Of a stretch of DNA of 64,000 nt, positions 25,327-34,912 are shown piece after piece; within the stretch, counting starts at the first letter, position 1; every line of letters starts with the position of its first letter. The notes under the pieces are model-generated. The model saw only the letters and a list, made by a program, of their open reading frames with translations, ran no database searches and was not told where the DNA came from. A program made the translations under genes and the position numbers. Origin of the DNA: an uncultured Clostridia bacterium (GTDB taxonomy: Bacteria; Bacillota; Clostridia; Oscillospirales; Oscillospiraceae); NCBI GenBank assembly GCA_947644595.1, contig CANSAE010000005.1:62001-126000 (forward strand), read 5' to 3'.

Positions 25327-26285
25327 AACGGCAGACAAATCTGAACGTCATCAGTCAGGAGCGTTCCGGGGTCTTTGGACTGGCGATTTTATGGATCATG
25401 CTGTTCCACTCCTCCCTGCGCTTTGACTGGCCGCCCCTGCACCTCATCAAGGCCACGGGCTACTGCGGAGTGGATGTGTTTTTGTTCCTGTCCGGCATCG
25501 GACTGTACTACTCCATGGAAAACGACCCGTCCCCGGCGCATTTTTACAAAAAGCGCGCCTTGCGGGTGTTGTTGCCCTATGCCGTCGTGGCGGTATTCTA
25601 TGAGGGCGGCCGCTGTCTGCTGGGACATATCACGCCGGCGGAAACCATGGCGAATGTGACCTTCGTCAGCTACTGGCGGGACGGAGTGCAGACCTATTGG
25701 TTCATCGCGGCCATTGTGGTGTTTTATGCGGTCTATCCCCTGCTGTACAAAGTCATCAAAGGCGGAAACTATTGGATTTGGGTCTTGATCCTGGCCCTGG
25801 GCTATGGCGCGGCCTTACTGCTGTATCAGGACCAGGCGGCCTTTTACCGCATCAACGGTTTTGTGTTCCGTATCCCGATTTTTCTCATCGGCTGCTTTCT
25901 GGCGCCGCAGGTGAAGCGGGGAAAGGAATATTCCCTCATTCCCACAGCGTTGCTGTGCACCGTCGGCGCGATGTTGATGTGGTACCTCTGGATTGATTGT
26001 GACCCTTGGTTTTTGCGGATGTACCTGTTCACGCCGCTGAGTTTGTGCCTGGTGTTCCTAGGGAGTATTGTGCTCTCGTTTCTGCGCAAGGACGGCGTCA
26101 TCCAGCGGTTTTTGCTGTTTTTCGGCGGCATGACACTGGAGCTGTATCTGGTGCACGAAAAGCTGCTTGCCGCGTTGCGGCCGGTGTTTCCGAACCATAA
26201 TGTGGCGGTGAACGGCCTGGCGGTGCTGCTGGCTATCGGCCTGGCCTGGTGCCTCAAGCGGCTGTGCGAACGGTTTTCCCCCTGA
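25323..26285 (+). CDS. Acyltransferase-3 family membrane protein
   Basis: 320 aa with about ten membrane helices. Family signs: the N-terminal IMLFHSSLRF with the conserved His, the GVDVFLFLSGIGLYYSM block, and YKKRALRVLLPYAVVAVFYEG. Acyltransferase-3 proteins move acyl groups (often acetyl) from the cytoplasm onto surface sugars. The start ATG overlaps the aldolase stop, so both may be co-expressed by chance or share a surface-sugar theme. The substrate is unknown. A hairpin at 26357-26386 lies before the next gene without a T run. Confidence 0.85.
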   Translation: MKRQTNLNVISQERSGVFGLAILWIMLFHSSLRFDWPPLHLIKATGYCGVDVFLFLSGIGLYYSMENDPSPAHFYKKRALRVLLPYAVVAVFYEGGRCLLGHITPAETMANVTFVSYWRDGVQTYWFIAAIVVFYAVYPLLYKVIKGGNYWIWVLILALGYGAALLLYQDQAAFYRINGFVFRIPIFLIGCFLAPQVKRGKEYSLIPTALLCTVGAMLMWYLWIDCDPWFLRMYLFTPLSLCLVFLGSIVLSFLRKDGVIQRFLLFFGGMTLELYLVHEKLLAALRPVFPNHNVAVNGLAVLLAIGLAWCLKRLCERFSP

Positions 26286-26402
26286 AGGCCTTTCTACCCA
26301 TAGGGCGCAATGGGAGGAATTTTGCACGTTTGCGAGCAAGAAAATGATTTTTTACAGAAACACCCACCCGCTCATCCGGGTGTTTCATAGAAAGGGGCCC
26401 CT

Positions 26403-27917
26403 ATGGTATCAAAAATCCGTTCTTTCGGCATCAAGGGCATCGGCGGATACGAAGTGTCCGTGGAGTGCTTTTTGTCCAACGGCCTGCCGGGGTTTGACAT
26501 TGTGGGCCTGCCGGACGCCGCCGTGAAGGAGGCCCGGGAACGGGTCCGGGCGGCTATCAAAAACGCGGGGTATAAGTACCCTGTGAGCCGCATCACCGTG
26601 AATCTGGCCCCGGCGGATACGAAAAAAGCCGGCACGGTCTATGACCTGCCGGTGCTGCTGGGGATTTTGTCCGCGGCGGACGCCATCAAGCCTCCGGCGG
26701 CGGATTGTGGATTTTTCGGGGAGTTGTCTCTCACCGGAGAACTGCGGCCGGTCCTCGGTGCGCTGCCCATGGCCATCGCGGCCCGGCGGGCCGGGGTGCG
26801 GCACCTGTTCGTCCCGGCGGACAATGCCCAGGAGGCGGCCTACGCTGGGGACATCGCTGTGTACCCGGTGCACACAGTCACGGAGCTTCTGGAGCATCTC
26901 AAGGGGGAAGCGCCGTTTGCGCCCGCTCCCTGCCCGGAGGCGCCGTTGGCATCGGAAACAATTTTGGACTTTTCTGATGTGAAAGGCCAGGAGAACGTCC
27001 GCCGGGCACTGGAGGTGGCGGCCGCGGGCGGACACAATCTGCTCATGTCCGGCCCGCCGGGTGCGGGTAAATCCATGCTGGCCAAGCGTCTGCCCGGCAT
27101 TTTGCCCGACATGTCCCGGGAAGAGATGATCGAGACCACGGAGATCCACTCCGTGGCGGGACTCACCGGGCGGAGCAACCCCATCATTTCCAGGCGGCCC
27201 TTCCGCTCGCCCCACCATACCGTATCTGCCACGGCCATGTCCGGCGGTGGGTCCAACCCCCGGCCAGGGGAGATTTCCCTGGCCCACAACGGCGTGTTGT
27301 TTCTGGACGAGTTCCCGGAATTCCCCAGCCAGGTGCTGGAGGTGCTGCGCCAGCCCTTGGAGGACGGGCAGGTGACGGTGTCCCGGGTGTCCGGCACGGT
27401 GAGCTTCCCCAGCCGCTTCATGCTGGTGGCGGCCATGAATCCCTGCAAATGCGGGTGGTACGGACACCCCTCCGGACGGTGCGCCTGCTCACAGACTGCG
27501 GTGATAAAGTACCGCAGCCGCATTTCCGGCCCGCTGATGGACCGCATGGACATTTTGCTGGAAGTCCCGGCATTGGAATACGAGGAGCTGCGGACCCGCG
27601 CGCCGTCGGAATCTTCGGCGGACATCAAGGCCCGGGTAGACAAGGCCCGGGAGATTCAGCGGGCCCGCTTCGCCGGCACGGGTATCACCTGCAACGCCCA
27701 GATGGGTCCCCGACAGGTGCGGGAATTCTGTGCGCTGGACGCTGCCGGCGAGGCGCTGATGAAAAAGGCCTTTGACAAAATGGGCCTGTCCGCCCGGAGC
27801 TACGACCGTATTTTGCGCGTTGCCCGGACCATCGCGGATCTGGACGGCAGCGCGGACATTCGGCCGCCCCATGTGGCGGAGGCGGTGCAGTACCGGACGT
27901 TTCGGTTTGAGGATTGA
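26403..27917 (+). CDS. comM: YifB/ComM-family AAA+ Mg-chelatase-like ATPase
   Basis: 504 aa. N-terminal ChlI/Lon-protease-like domain (IGGYEVSVECFLSNGLPGFDIVGLPDAAVKEARERVRAAIKNAG), then the AAA+ domain with Walker A GPPGAGKSM at about residue 217, Walker B GVLFLDEFPEF, a four-Cys element (AAMNPCKCGWYGHPSGRCACS) and the C-terminal region RSYDRILRVARTIADLDG. In Vibrio/Haemophilus ComM is a helicase promoting branch migration during natural transformation; it is widespread also in non-competent bacteria. No DprA or other competence gene is adjacent. Confidence 0.93.
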   Translation: MVSKIRSFGIKGIGGYEVSVECFLSNGLPGFDIVGLPDAAVKEARERVRAAIKNAGYKYPVSRITVNLAPADTKKAGTVYDLPVLLGILSAADAIKPPAADCGFFGELSLTGELRPVLGALPMAIAARRAGVRHLFVPADNAQEAAYAGDIAVYPVHTVTELLEHLKGEAPFAPAPCPEAPLASETILDFSDVKGQENVRRALEVAAAGGHNLLMSGPPGAGKSMLAKRLPGILPDMSREEMIETTEIHSVAGLTGRSNPIISRRPFRSPHHTVSATAMSGGGSNPRPGEISLAHNGVLFLDEFPEFPSQVLEVLRQPLEDGQVTVSRVSGTVSFPSRFMLVAAMNPCKCGWYGHPSGRCACSQTAVIKYRSRISGPLMDRMDILLEVPALEYEELRTRAPSESSADIKARVDKAREIQRARFAGTGITCNAQMGPRQVREFCALDAAGEALMKKAFDKMGLSARSYDRILRVARTIADLDGSADIRPPHVAEAVQYRTFRFED

Positions 27918-28200
27918 GTATCAAAGCGGCAGTGCTCCCAAGGACAGGCCATGGCCAAGACTTGGCAAAACAACATCTCGCATTCCAATTGACGGGAGTC
28001 GTCGAGATTGACCAGAAATTTTTGAAACAGCGTTCTGCTTTCATGGGAAAGGCACGTTAACAGCTGCTCCTTTGCTCTTGGGCGTATCTTGCGGAAAGTT
28101 CATAGGTTTCGGCAATATTCCTGTCTGTCAGCCAGCGGGTCAGGCCGCCGCTATTGACAGCATATTGGAACAAAGCTTCTGACAATCGATTCAGTACAGT
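27918..28200 (-). pseudogene. Frameshifted small gene downstream of comM
   Basis: On the minus strand a GGAGGAAC ribosome site is followed by an open frame without ATG (LNRLSEALFQYAVNSGGLTR, then WLTDRNIAETYELSARYAQEQ) that stops at 28057. The adjacent frame continues with LLTCLSHESRTLFQKFLVNL, DDSRQLECEMLFCQVLAMAC and runs into the antisense of comM. The two halves read as one roughly 95-residue helical protein broken by a single-base shift, with the 3' end possibly lost. It resembles small accessory proteins of clostridial mobile regions, but I cannot name a family. Confidence 0.45.
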
Positions 28201-28220
28201 TCCTCCAATTGACTTTACTG

Positions 28221-28400
28221 TCCAAAAATAGATAGTTTCTGGCTTTGTTATAACCGTCTATTTTTGGATTGCCAAGAGAAACGGGACGGTTTAGAACCGT
28301 TCCCTACGCTCGTATTCGCGCGACTCATTCCCTTTCCCCGTTGCCGGCGGGGCGCGTACATTCCGCGGCTCGTCCTCTCAAAAGCACACCCGCTGCGCTG
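28221..28400. repeat. 12-bp inverted repeat and dispersed GGGACGGTT palindrome
   Basis: TCCAAAAATAGA (28221-28232) and TCTATTTTTGGA (28257-28268) form a perfect inverted repeat. At 28283-28308 GGGACGGTT-TAGA-ACCGTTCCCTACGC is a copy of the dispersed repeat also at 43311-43339. From 28310 to 28439 I see only GC-rich filler before the nuclease gene. Confidence 0.6.
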
Positions 28401-28439
28401 GGCTTTGCTTTTGTAATCTGGTTTTCAGAGGTGTTTTAA

Positions 28440-30050
28440 ATGAAACTTACTTTCTTAGGCGCTGCCCACGAGGTCACGGGCAGCTGCACACTGGTGGAGG
28501 TCGGCACCACGAAATTTGTGGTGGATTTCGGTATGGAGCAGGGCAAGGACCTGTACGAAAACGCAGATTTGCCCATCAAGGCGGGGGACATCGACTTCGC
28601 CCTGCTGACCCATGCCCACATCGACCACTCGGGTAACCTGCCGCTGCTGTACAAAAACGGCTTTGCCGGCCCGGTGTACGCCACCGGGGCCACCTGTATG
28701 CTGGTGGACATTATGCTGCGGGACAGCGCTAACATCCAGATGCAGGACGCGGAGTGGAAGTCCCGGAAAGAGCAGCGGGCGGGTCGCCCGCCAGTGGAAC
28801 CGGCTTACACTCTGACGGATGTGGAAGGGCTGGTGAAAAACCTGCGGCCCTGTGGCTACGGGGAGCTTTTGCAGCTGAGCGAGAACGTCTCCGTGCGTTT
28901 CAACGATGCGGGGCATTTGCTGGGCTCGGCGAATATTGAGGTCTGGCTCACCGAGGGCGGCGAGACCCGGAAGGTGCTGTTTTCCGGGGACGTGGGAAAC
29001 AAAAACCAGCCCATTCTGCGCAATCCCCAGCCCGTGGCCCAGGCGGATTATGTGGTGGTGGAATCTACCTACGGCGACCGGCTCCACGAGGAGGCAAAGG
29101 ACGTTTTGCAGCCGCTGGCGGTCTATTTGCAGGAGACCTTTGACCGGGGCGGCAACGTGGTCATCCCTGCCTTTGCCGTGGGCCGTACCCAGGAAATGCT
29201 GTATTTCCTGCGGGAGATCAAGGAACGAAACATGGTCCACGGCCACCCGGATTTCCCGGTGTATGTGGACAGTCCCCTGGCGGAAAATTCCACCAGCGTG
29301 TTTTTGCAGTGCGATAAGGACTATCTGGACGAGGAATCCCAATATATCATGGAAACTGGCGTGAACCCGCTGATTTTCCCGGGACTTTCCATCGCCCAGA
29401 CGGCAGAGGAATCCAAGGCCATCAACTTTGACCCCACGCCCAAGGTCATCCTTTCCGCCTCGGGAATGTGCGACGCCGGACGTGTCCGCCACCATTTGAA
29501 GCACAATCTCTGGCGGCCGGAAAGCACTGTGCTGTTCGTGGGCTATCAGGCGGAAGGCACCCTGGGCCGCCGGCTGATCGACGGCTGTGAGTCCGTGAAG
29601 ATCCTGGGCGAGGAGATTGCCATCCACGCTCAAATCGGCACCCTGCCGGGCATGAGCGGCCACGCCGACCGGGACGGGCTTTTGGAATGGCTGGGCGGTC
29701 TGGAAACGCCGCCGAAAGCCATATTTGTCAACCACGGCGAGGATACGGTGTGCGATACTTTTGCCCAAACCATCCGGGAGCGATTCGGGTACGAAGCCCA
29801 CGCTCCTTATTCTGGCGCCTGCTATGACCTGCGCCGGGGAAAATTTGAGCTGGTGGCGCAGGGCGTGCCCATCGTGAAGCCGACCCAGGCGTCTGTGAAG
29901 AAAAATCAAGTGTTTTCCGATCTGGTGGCGGCGGCCAAGGAACTGCTGGATCTGTCCCGGACTCTGGCTGGGCGGAGCAATCGGGAACTGAAAGGCTACA
30001 CGGCGCAGATCCGCATGATCGTCGAGAACATGCGAGGATTTGGGAAATGA
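28440..30050 (+). CDS. MBL-fold beta-CASP ribonuclease/hydrolase
   Basis: 536-aa zinc-dependent metallo-beta-lactamase fold protein with a beta-CASP insertion. Metal motif T-H58-A-H60-I-D62-H63-S, then FNDAGHLLGSANIEV (His), LFSGDVGNKN (Asp), and in the beta-CASP part VVVESTYGDR, VIPAFAVGRTQEMLYFL, and SASGMCDAGRVRHHLKH. The end carries IFVNHGE (His of motif C) and an RMMP-like C-terminus. These are the features of RNA-processing enzymes (CPSF73/YsgA-like group), mostly 3'-end nucleases, acting in the cytoplasm. The RNA target is unknown. Confidence 0.9.
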   Translation: MKLTFLGAAHEVTGSCTLVEVGTTKFVVDFGMEQGKDLYENADLPIKAGDIDFALLTHAHIDHSGNLPLLYKNGFAGPVYATGATCMLVDIMLRDSANIQMQDAEWKSRKEQRAGRPPVEPAYTLTDVEGLVKNLRPCGYGELLQLSENVSVRFNDAGHLLGSANIEVWLTEGGETRKVLFSGDVGNKNQPILRNPQPVAQADYVVVESTYGDRLHEEAKDVLQPLAVYLQETFDRGGNVVIPAFAVGRTQEMLYFLREIKERNMVHGHPDFPVYVDSPLAENSTSVFLQCDKDYLDEESQYIMETGVNPLIFPGLSIAQTAEESKAINFDPTPKVILSASGMCDAGRVRHHLKHNLWRPESTVLFVGYQAEGTLGRRLIDGCESVKILGEEIAIHAQIGTLPGMSGHADRDGLLEWLGGLETPPKAIFVNHGEDTVCDTFAQTIRERFGYEAHAPYSGACYDLRRGKFELVAQGVPIVKPTQASVKKNQVFSDLVAAAKELLDLSRTLAGRSNRELKGYTAQIRMIVENMRGFGK

Positions 30051-30054
30051 CACC

Positions 30055-30088
30055 GGCCAGCGGGCATATCTTGCCGGCTGGCCTTTTT
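30055..30088 (+). terminator. Terminator of the beta-CASP gene
   Basis: GGCCAGC-G-GGCA stem paired around TATCT with TTTTT following (30084-30088). Confidence 0.9.
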
Positions 30089-30100
30089 CCGCGGTTTTCA

Positions 30101-30129
30101 TTGACAAGCAGCGTTCACACGGGTATAAT
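30101..30129 (+). promoter_or_regulatory. Consensus promoter of the MFS gene
   Basis: TTGACA (30101-30106), 17-bp spacer, TATAAT (30124-30129): both hexamers are perfect consensus. Confidence 0.85.
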
Positions 30130-30159
30130 GCCTTTTTAAATACCGAAAGGTGGGCATTT

Positions 30160-31362
30160 ATGACCAAACACAAAACCTTACAATATAACTTGGAATACGC
30201 CGTGATGAACGGGCTGAACTGGATGGCATTTTGCGCTACCTTCACCTTTGCCGGGGTGTTTTTGCTGGGGAGGGGTTATTCCAGTACGGAGCTGGGGCTG
30301 ATCCTGGCGGCGGGGAATCTGTTGGCACTGCCCATCCAAACGGTGCTGGCGGATATTGCTGACCGGTCCCGGAAAATAACGCTTCTGGGGCTCATATCGG
30401 GGATGCTGCTGGTACTGCTGATGCTGGCGGCAGCAGCGTTTTTCCTGCCGGGGAAACGTGCGGCGCTGACCGGTGTATACATCTTGTTATTGGCGGGGAT
30501 GCAGAGCATTCAGCCCTTGGTGAATTCCTTCAGCTTTTATTTGTCCGGCTGGGGCGCACCCATCGATTTCGGGATGTGCCGCTCCATGGGCTCGGTATCC
30601 TATGCGGTGACATCTCTCCTGGTGGCCCGGGCCGCGGAACAGTTTGGTCCCCGTGCGGTTCCGGCAGCGGCACTGGCGCTGTTGGCACTGATGTTGCTAT
30701 TGATGGCGGTGTTCTATTTCCAGCGGAAAACGGTGGCGGTGCAGGTGCGGGAGGCCTCCGGCGAGGTTGCTGGTAAAAGCGCCGGGCCGGCGGCATTTTT
30801 CCGGAAGTATCCCCGGTACGGTTTGTTTTTGGCTGGGGTGGCGCTCATCTTTGTGGGGCACAGTTTTATCAACAACTTTACGATTCAGCTGGTGGAGCAC
30901 GCAGGCGGTGATACGGAGGAAATGGGCCGGCTGGGGGCCATGATGGCCGTGCTGGAGCTGCCCGGGATGCTGGGCTTCGGGTTTTTGCTGCGAAAGGTGC
31001 GGTGCAGCAGTGTCATCAAAACAGCCATGGCGCTGTTCACGGTGAAAGTAACACTCACGGGTCTGGCTGTGAGTGTCCCGGCGCTGTACGGTGCGACCAT
31101 GCTTCAGGTGGCGACCTATGGATTGTTTATTCCCGCGTCGGTACAGTACGCGCTGGACGTGACCGAGCCCCAGGACGCGGTGAAGGGGCAGGCATTCGTT
31201 ACGGGGATGCTGACGCTGGGAACGGTGATTTCCAGCCTCATCGGTGGTCGGCTGACGGATCTGTTCGGCGTTTCCGCGGCGATGATGGTGTTTTCCGGAA
31301 TGAGTCTGGCGGGAAGCGTCCTTGGCATTGCCGGGGTACAGAAAACAGAGAAACAGGGATAA
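30160..31362 (+). CDS. MFS transporter
   Basis: 400 aa, 12 predicted membrane helices. The N-terminal half opens with LQYNLEYAVMNGLNWMAFCATFTFAGVFLLGRGYSSTELGLILAAGN and continues with LADIADRSRKITLLGLISG, the loop 2-3 motif equivalent. GMCRSMGSVSYAVTSLL in helix 5 is reminiscent of the LacY/nucleoside-symporter-like MFS branch. The start is ATG 30160, just after the promoter and behind GAAAGG. Substrate unknown; neighbours give no clue. Confidence 0.83.
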   Translation: MTKHKTLQYNLEYAVMNGLNWMAFCATFTFAGVFLLGRGYSSTELGLILAAGNLLALPIQTVLADIADRSRKITLLGLISGMLLVLLMLAAAAFFLPGKRAALTGVYILLLAGMQSIQPLVNSFSFYLSGWGAPIDFGMCRSMGSVSYAVTSLLVARAAEQFGPRAVPAAALALLALMLLLMAVFYFQRKTVAVQVREASGEVAGKSAGPAAFFRKYPRYGLFLAGVALIFVGHSFINNFTIQLVEHAGGDTEEMGRLGAMMAVLELPGMLGFGFLLRKVRCSSVIKTAMALFTVKVTLTGLAVSVPALYGATMLQVATYGLFIPASVQYALDVTEPQDAVKGQAFVTGMLTLGTVISSLIGGRLTDLFGVSAAMMVFSGMSLAGSVLGIAGVQKTEKQG

Positions 31363-31394
31363 AAAATCCCCGGAGCATTGCTCCGGGGATTTTT
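31362..31394. terminator. Bidirectional terminator between MFS and ppdK
   Basis: A perfect AAAAATCCCCGGAGC stem around ATT, with A and T runs on both sides, between convergent genes. Confidence 0.92.
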
Positions 31395-31397
31395 AAC

Positions 31398-34070
31398 TTA
31401 CCGAGGGTTCTTAATGGCAGCCTGTGCTGCCGCCAACCGCGCGATGGGCACGCGGAAGGGGGAGCAGCTCACGTAGTCCAAGCCCACCTTGTGGAAGAAC
31501 TCCACACTGGAGGGATCACCGCCGTGCTCGCCGCACACGCCCACGCTGAGGTCCGGGCGGGTCTGACGGCCCAGCTTCGTGGCCATTTCCACCAGCTTGC
31601 CCACGCCGGTCTGGTCCAGATGGGCGAAGGGGTCCAGCTCGTAAATCTTGCTGTCGTAGTAGTAATCCAGGAACTTGCCAGCGTCGTCACGGCTGAAGCC
31701 GAAGGTCATCTGGGTCAAGTCGTTGGTGCCGAAACTGAAGAAGTCCGCTTCCTTGGCCACCTCGTCGGCAGTGAGGGCCGCGCGGGGGATCTCGATCATG
31801 GTGCCGACCTCATACTTCATGTTGGTGCCGGACTTGGCAATGAGTTCGTCCGCGGTCTTAACGACGACGTCCTTGACATACTTCAACTCCTTGACCTCGC
31901 CCACCAGAGGAATCATGATGTGGGGCACGATGGAAAGTCCCTTGCGCTTGTTCACGTTCAGCGCCGCGTTGATGACGGCGGTGGTCTGCATGACTGCGAT
32001 TTCCGGATAGGACACGCACAGGCGGCAGCCGCGGTGGCCCATCATGGGGTTGAACTCATGCAGGGACGCAATGACGTTGTGCAGCTTCTCCACACTCACG
32101 CCCAGTTCCTTGGCGATGCTCTGGATCTCGCCCTCGTCCTGAGGAAGGAACTCGTGCAGCGGGGGGTCCAGGTAACGGATGGTCACCGGGCGCTCACCCA
32201 TGACCTCGTAAATGCCCTCGAAGTCGCTCTGCTGGAAGGGCAGGAGCTTGGCCAGGGCTTTTTCCCGGTCAGCAGTGTTGTCGGACACAATCATTTCGCG
32301 CATGGCGCGGATGCGGTCCTCACCGAAGAACATGTGCTCTGTGCGGCAAAGGCCGATGCCTTCGGCGCCGAAGTCGAAGCCCTGTTTGGCATCCCGGGGG
32401 TTGTCCGCGTTCTGGTATACCATGAGCTGGCGGTACTGGTCGGCCCAGCCCATGAAACGGTTCAAATTGGCGTTCTCCGTGGCGGCGACGGTGGCAATTT
32501 GCCCCTCATAGATGTTGCCGGTGGAGCCGTCGATGGAAATATATTCGCCTTCCTTGAAGGTCTTGCCGTTGATGACCAAGGTCTTGGCGTTGTAGTCGAT
32601 GACCACGTCGTTGCTGTTGCCGCAGCCGCACACACAGCAGGTGCCCATACCCCGGGCCACGACGGCCGCGTGGCTGGTCATGCCGCCGCGCACGGTGAGG
32701 ATGCCCTGAGACACTTCCATGCCGATGATGTCTTCCGGGCTGGTCTCCAGACGGACCAGAACGATCTTCTCGCCGCGCTCATGCCAAGCGGCGGCGTCCT
32801 CCGCGGAGAACACGACCTTGCCGTAGGCGGAACCGGGGCTGGCTGCCAGACCCTTGCCGATGACTTCCGCGGCCTCCAGGGCCTTGGAATCGAACTGGGG
32901 ATGCAGCAGGGTATCCAATTGCTTAGGCTCCACGCGCAGCACGGCTTCCTTCTCGGTGATGACCTTCTCGTCCACCAAATCGCAGGCGATTTGCAGGGCT
33001 GCCTGGGCGGTGCGCTTGCCGTTGCGGGTCTGGAGCATGAACAGGTGGCCGTCCTCAATGGTGAACTCCATGTCCTGCATGTCGCGGTAATAGGCTTCCA
33101 GCCGGCCGGCCAGCTCCACGAACTGGTTGTATACTTCGGGCATTTGCTCCTGCAGGTGGCTGATGGGTTCGGGGGTGCGCACACCGGCCACCACGTCCTC
33201 GCCTTGGGCGTTGATGAGGTACTCGCCCATGAGCTTGCGCTCGCCGGTGGCGGGGTTGCGGGTGAAGGCCACGCCGGTGCCGCTGCGGTTGCCGGAGTTG
33301 CCGAAGGCCATGGCCTGCACGTTCACCGCAGTGCCCCACTCGTAGGGGATTTCGTTCATGCGGCGGTAGACATTGGCGCGCTCGTTGTCCCAGGAGCGGA
33401 ACACGGCCTTGACCGCCTCAATGAGCTGTTCCTTGGGATCCTGGGGGAAGGGCTTGCCCTCGTTGTCCTCGTAAATTTTCTTGAATTTGACCACGAGTTG
33501 CTTCAGGTCGTCGGCGGTCAGGTCCACATCGTTTTTCACGCCCTTGGCTTCCTTCATCTCGTCGATGACTTCCTCGAACAAGGTCTTGGACACGCCCATG
33601 ACCACGTCGGAGAACATCTGCACGAAACGGCGGTAGCAGTCGTAGGCAAAGCGGGGGTTGTCCGTCTTTTTCGCCAAGCCTTCCACGGACGCGTCGTTCA
33701 ATCCCAGGTTCAAAATGGTGTCCATCATGCCGGGCATGGACTGCCGGGCGCCGGAGCGCACGGACACCAGCAGGGGGTTGTTCACGTCGCCGAATTTTTT
33801 GCCGGTGATCTCTTCCAGCTTTTCCATGTAGCGGAAAATGTCGGCCTGAATTTCCGGGTTGATTTCCCGGCCGTCGGCATAATACTGGGTGCAGACTTCC
33901 GTGGTGATGGTGAAGCCCTGGGGCACGGGCATTCCAGCGTTGGTCATTTCGGCCAGGCCGGAACCCTTACCGCCCAGAATATTTTTCATGGTGGTCTGGT
34001 CACCGCCGAAGGCCTCATGGCCTTCCTGGAACAAGTACAAGAAACGTTTGCTCAAATTGGTTCCCTCCAT
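31398..34070 (-). CDS. ppdK: Pyruvate phosphate dikinase
   Basis: 890 aa (family about 875-890). Converts pyruvate, ATP and phosphate into PEP, AMP and PPi, or the reverse in PPi-based glycolysis. Three domains visible: N-terminal ATP-grasp (FGGDQTTMKNILGGKGSGLAEMTNAGMPVPQGFTITTEVC, LVSVRSGARQSMPGMMDTILNLG), the phosphohistidine domain GGMTSHAAVVARGMGTCCVCG with the catalytic His near 464, and the C-terminal PEP/pyruvate TIM barrel with GIGLCRTEHMFF, GTNDLTQMTFGFSRDD and SVCGEHGGDPSSVEFFHKVGLDYVSCSPFRVP. All catalytic blocks are complete. It is transcribed away from spoVT. Confidence 0.97.
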   Translation of the reverse strand: MEGTNLSKRFLYLFQEGHEAFGGDQTTMKNILGGKGSGLAEMTNAGMPVPQGFTITTEVCTQYYADGREINPEIQADIFRYMEKLEEITGKKFGDVNNPLLVSVRSGARQSMPGMMDTILNLGLNDASVEGLAKKTDNPRFAYDCYRRFVQMFSDVVMGVSKTLFEEVIDEMKEAKGVKNDVDLTADDLKQLVVKFKKIYEDNEGKPFPQDPKEQLIEAVKAVFRSWDNERANVYRRMNEIPYEWGTAVNVQAMAFGNSGNRSGTGVAFTRNPATGERKLMGEYLINAQGEDVVAGVRTPEPISHLQEQMPEVYNQFVELAGRLEAYYRDMQDMEFTIEDGHLFMLQTRNGKRTAQAALQIACDLVDEKVITEKEAVLRVEPKQLDTLLHPQFDSKALEAAEVIGKGLAASPGSAYGKVVFSAEDAAAWHERGEKIVLVRLETSPEDIIGMEVSQGILTVRGGMTSHAAVVARGMGTCCVCGCGNSNDVVIDYNAKTLVINGKTFKEGEYISIDGSTGNIYEGQIATVAATENANLNRFMGWADQYRQLMVYQNADNPRDAKQGFDFGAEGIGLCRTEHMFFGEDRIRAMREMIVSDNTADREKALAKLLPFQQSDFEGIYEVMGERPVTIRYLDPPLHEFLPQDEGEIQSIAKELGVSVEKLHNVIASLHEFNPMMGHRGCRLCVSYPEIAVMQTTAVINAALNVNKRKGLSIVPHIMIPLVGEVKELKYVKDVVVKTADELIAKSGTNMKYEVGTMIEIPRAALTADEVAKEADFFSFGTNDLTQMTFGFSRDDAGKFLDYYYDSKIYELDPFAHLDQTGVGKLVEMATKLGRQTRPDLSVGVCGEHGGDPSSVEFFHKVGLDYVSCSPFRVPIARLAAAQAAIKNPR

Positions 34071-34326
34071 CTATTGTAAAAAATTATCATTTGAACAGGC
34101 AGCGCCGGAAGCGGCTTCCGGCGCACACAAATAATATTATAACATATAAAGGATATTTTCCATACTTTTTTGGGAAATTTTTCATTCCTGTGATGGTTGT
34201 CCAAAGCTTTCCGCTGTTTTTATGACGCATTGCCTATTTTTGCGGCAGTTTCCAAACGTGTATAAATCTCCTTTTGCTGTAAAAACTAACGGGGAAAGTT
34301 TCAAAAGAAGGAGTTTTTCAAATATC

Positions 34327-34869
34327 ATGAAAGCAACCGGAATCGTTCGCAGGATCGATGATCTGGGCAGAGTGGTCATCCCCAAGGAGATCCGCCGTAC
34401 CCTGCACATTAAGGAAAGTGACCCGCTGGAGATCTTCACCGATAAGGACGGCGCGGTAATCTTCAAAAAATATTCCCCCATGGGGGAACTGTCTGACTTT
34501 GCCGCACAAATCTGTGAGTCTCTCAACAAAACCACATCCGGCCTGGCGGCTGTGTGTGACCGGGACACCATCCTGACTGTATCCGGCTCAGGGAAGCGGG
34601 AATTGCAGGAAAAAACCATCAGCGCTGAACTGGAGCAAATTCTGGAGTCCCGCAAGCTGTATCAGCCGGAGGGGGGACAAAAAGGCGTTCCCGTATTGGC
34701 GGGGGATGACAAGTACCGTGTGGCCGTGGCCGCACCCATTTTGTCCGAAGGAGACGTGTTGGGCGGCGTATTGTTCCTGTCGGAAAAAGATAGCCCGGGC
34801 GTGGGAGAAGTCGAATTGAAATTGGCCCAAACGGTGTCTATGTTCCTTGGAAAGCAGATGGAAAACTAA
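34327..34869 (+). CDS. spoVT: Stage V sporulation regulator SpoVT
   Basis: 180 aa. N-terminal AbrB-type swapped-hairpin DNA-binding domain (MKATGIVRRIDDLGRVVIPKEIRRTLHIKESDPLEIFTDKDGAVIFKKYSPMGEL) identical in layout to Bacillus SpoVT, then a GAF-like domain (55-178) with AVCDRDTILTVSGSGKRELQEKTIS and VAVAAPILSEGDVLGGVLFLSE. In Bacillus it tunes sigma-G-dependent forespore genes. AAGGAG lies 13 bp before ATG 34327, a little far. Upstream GTATAA...AAACTAAC could be a sigma-G promoter, but I would not insist on it. Confidence 0.94.
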   Translation: MKATGIVRRIDDLGRVVIPKEIRRTLHIKESDPLEIFTDKDGAVIFKKYSPMGELSDFAAQICESLNKTTSGLAAVCDRDTILTVSGSGKRELQEKTISAELEQILESRKLYQPEGGQKGVPVLAGDDKYRVAVAAPILSEGDVLGGVLFLSEKDSPGVGEVELKLAQTVSMFLGKQMEN

Positions 34870-34872
34870 AGT

Positions 34873-34912
34873 CGTACCGGCGCTTCATAAAAGCGCCGGT
34901 ACGAAATTTTTT
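34873..34912. terminator. Terminator between spoVT and nrdG
   Basis: A 13-bp perfect stem (34873-34885 with 34891-34903), loop CATAA, T run at 34907-34912; it also faces the convergent nrdG end. Confidence 0.9.

Noticed and set aside
31002-34079. 1025-codon open frame on the plus strand
   Set aside because: It is antisense to ppdK, whose 890-aa product matches its family end to end. The plus-strand product is His-, Gly- and Val-rich nonsense.
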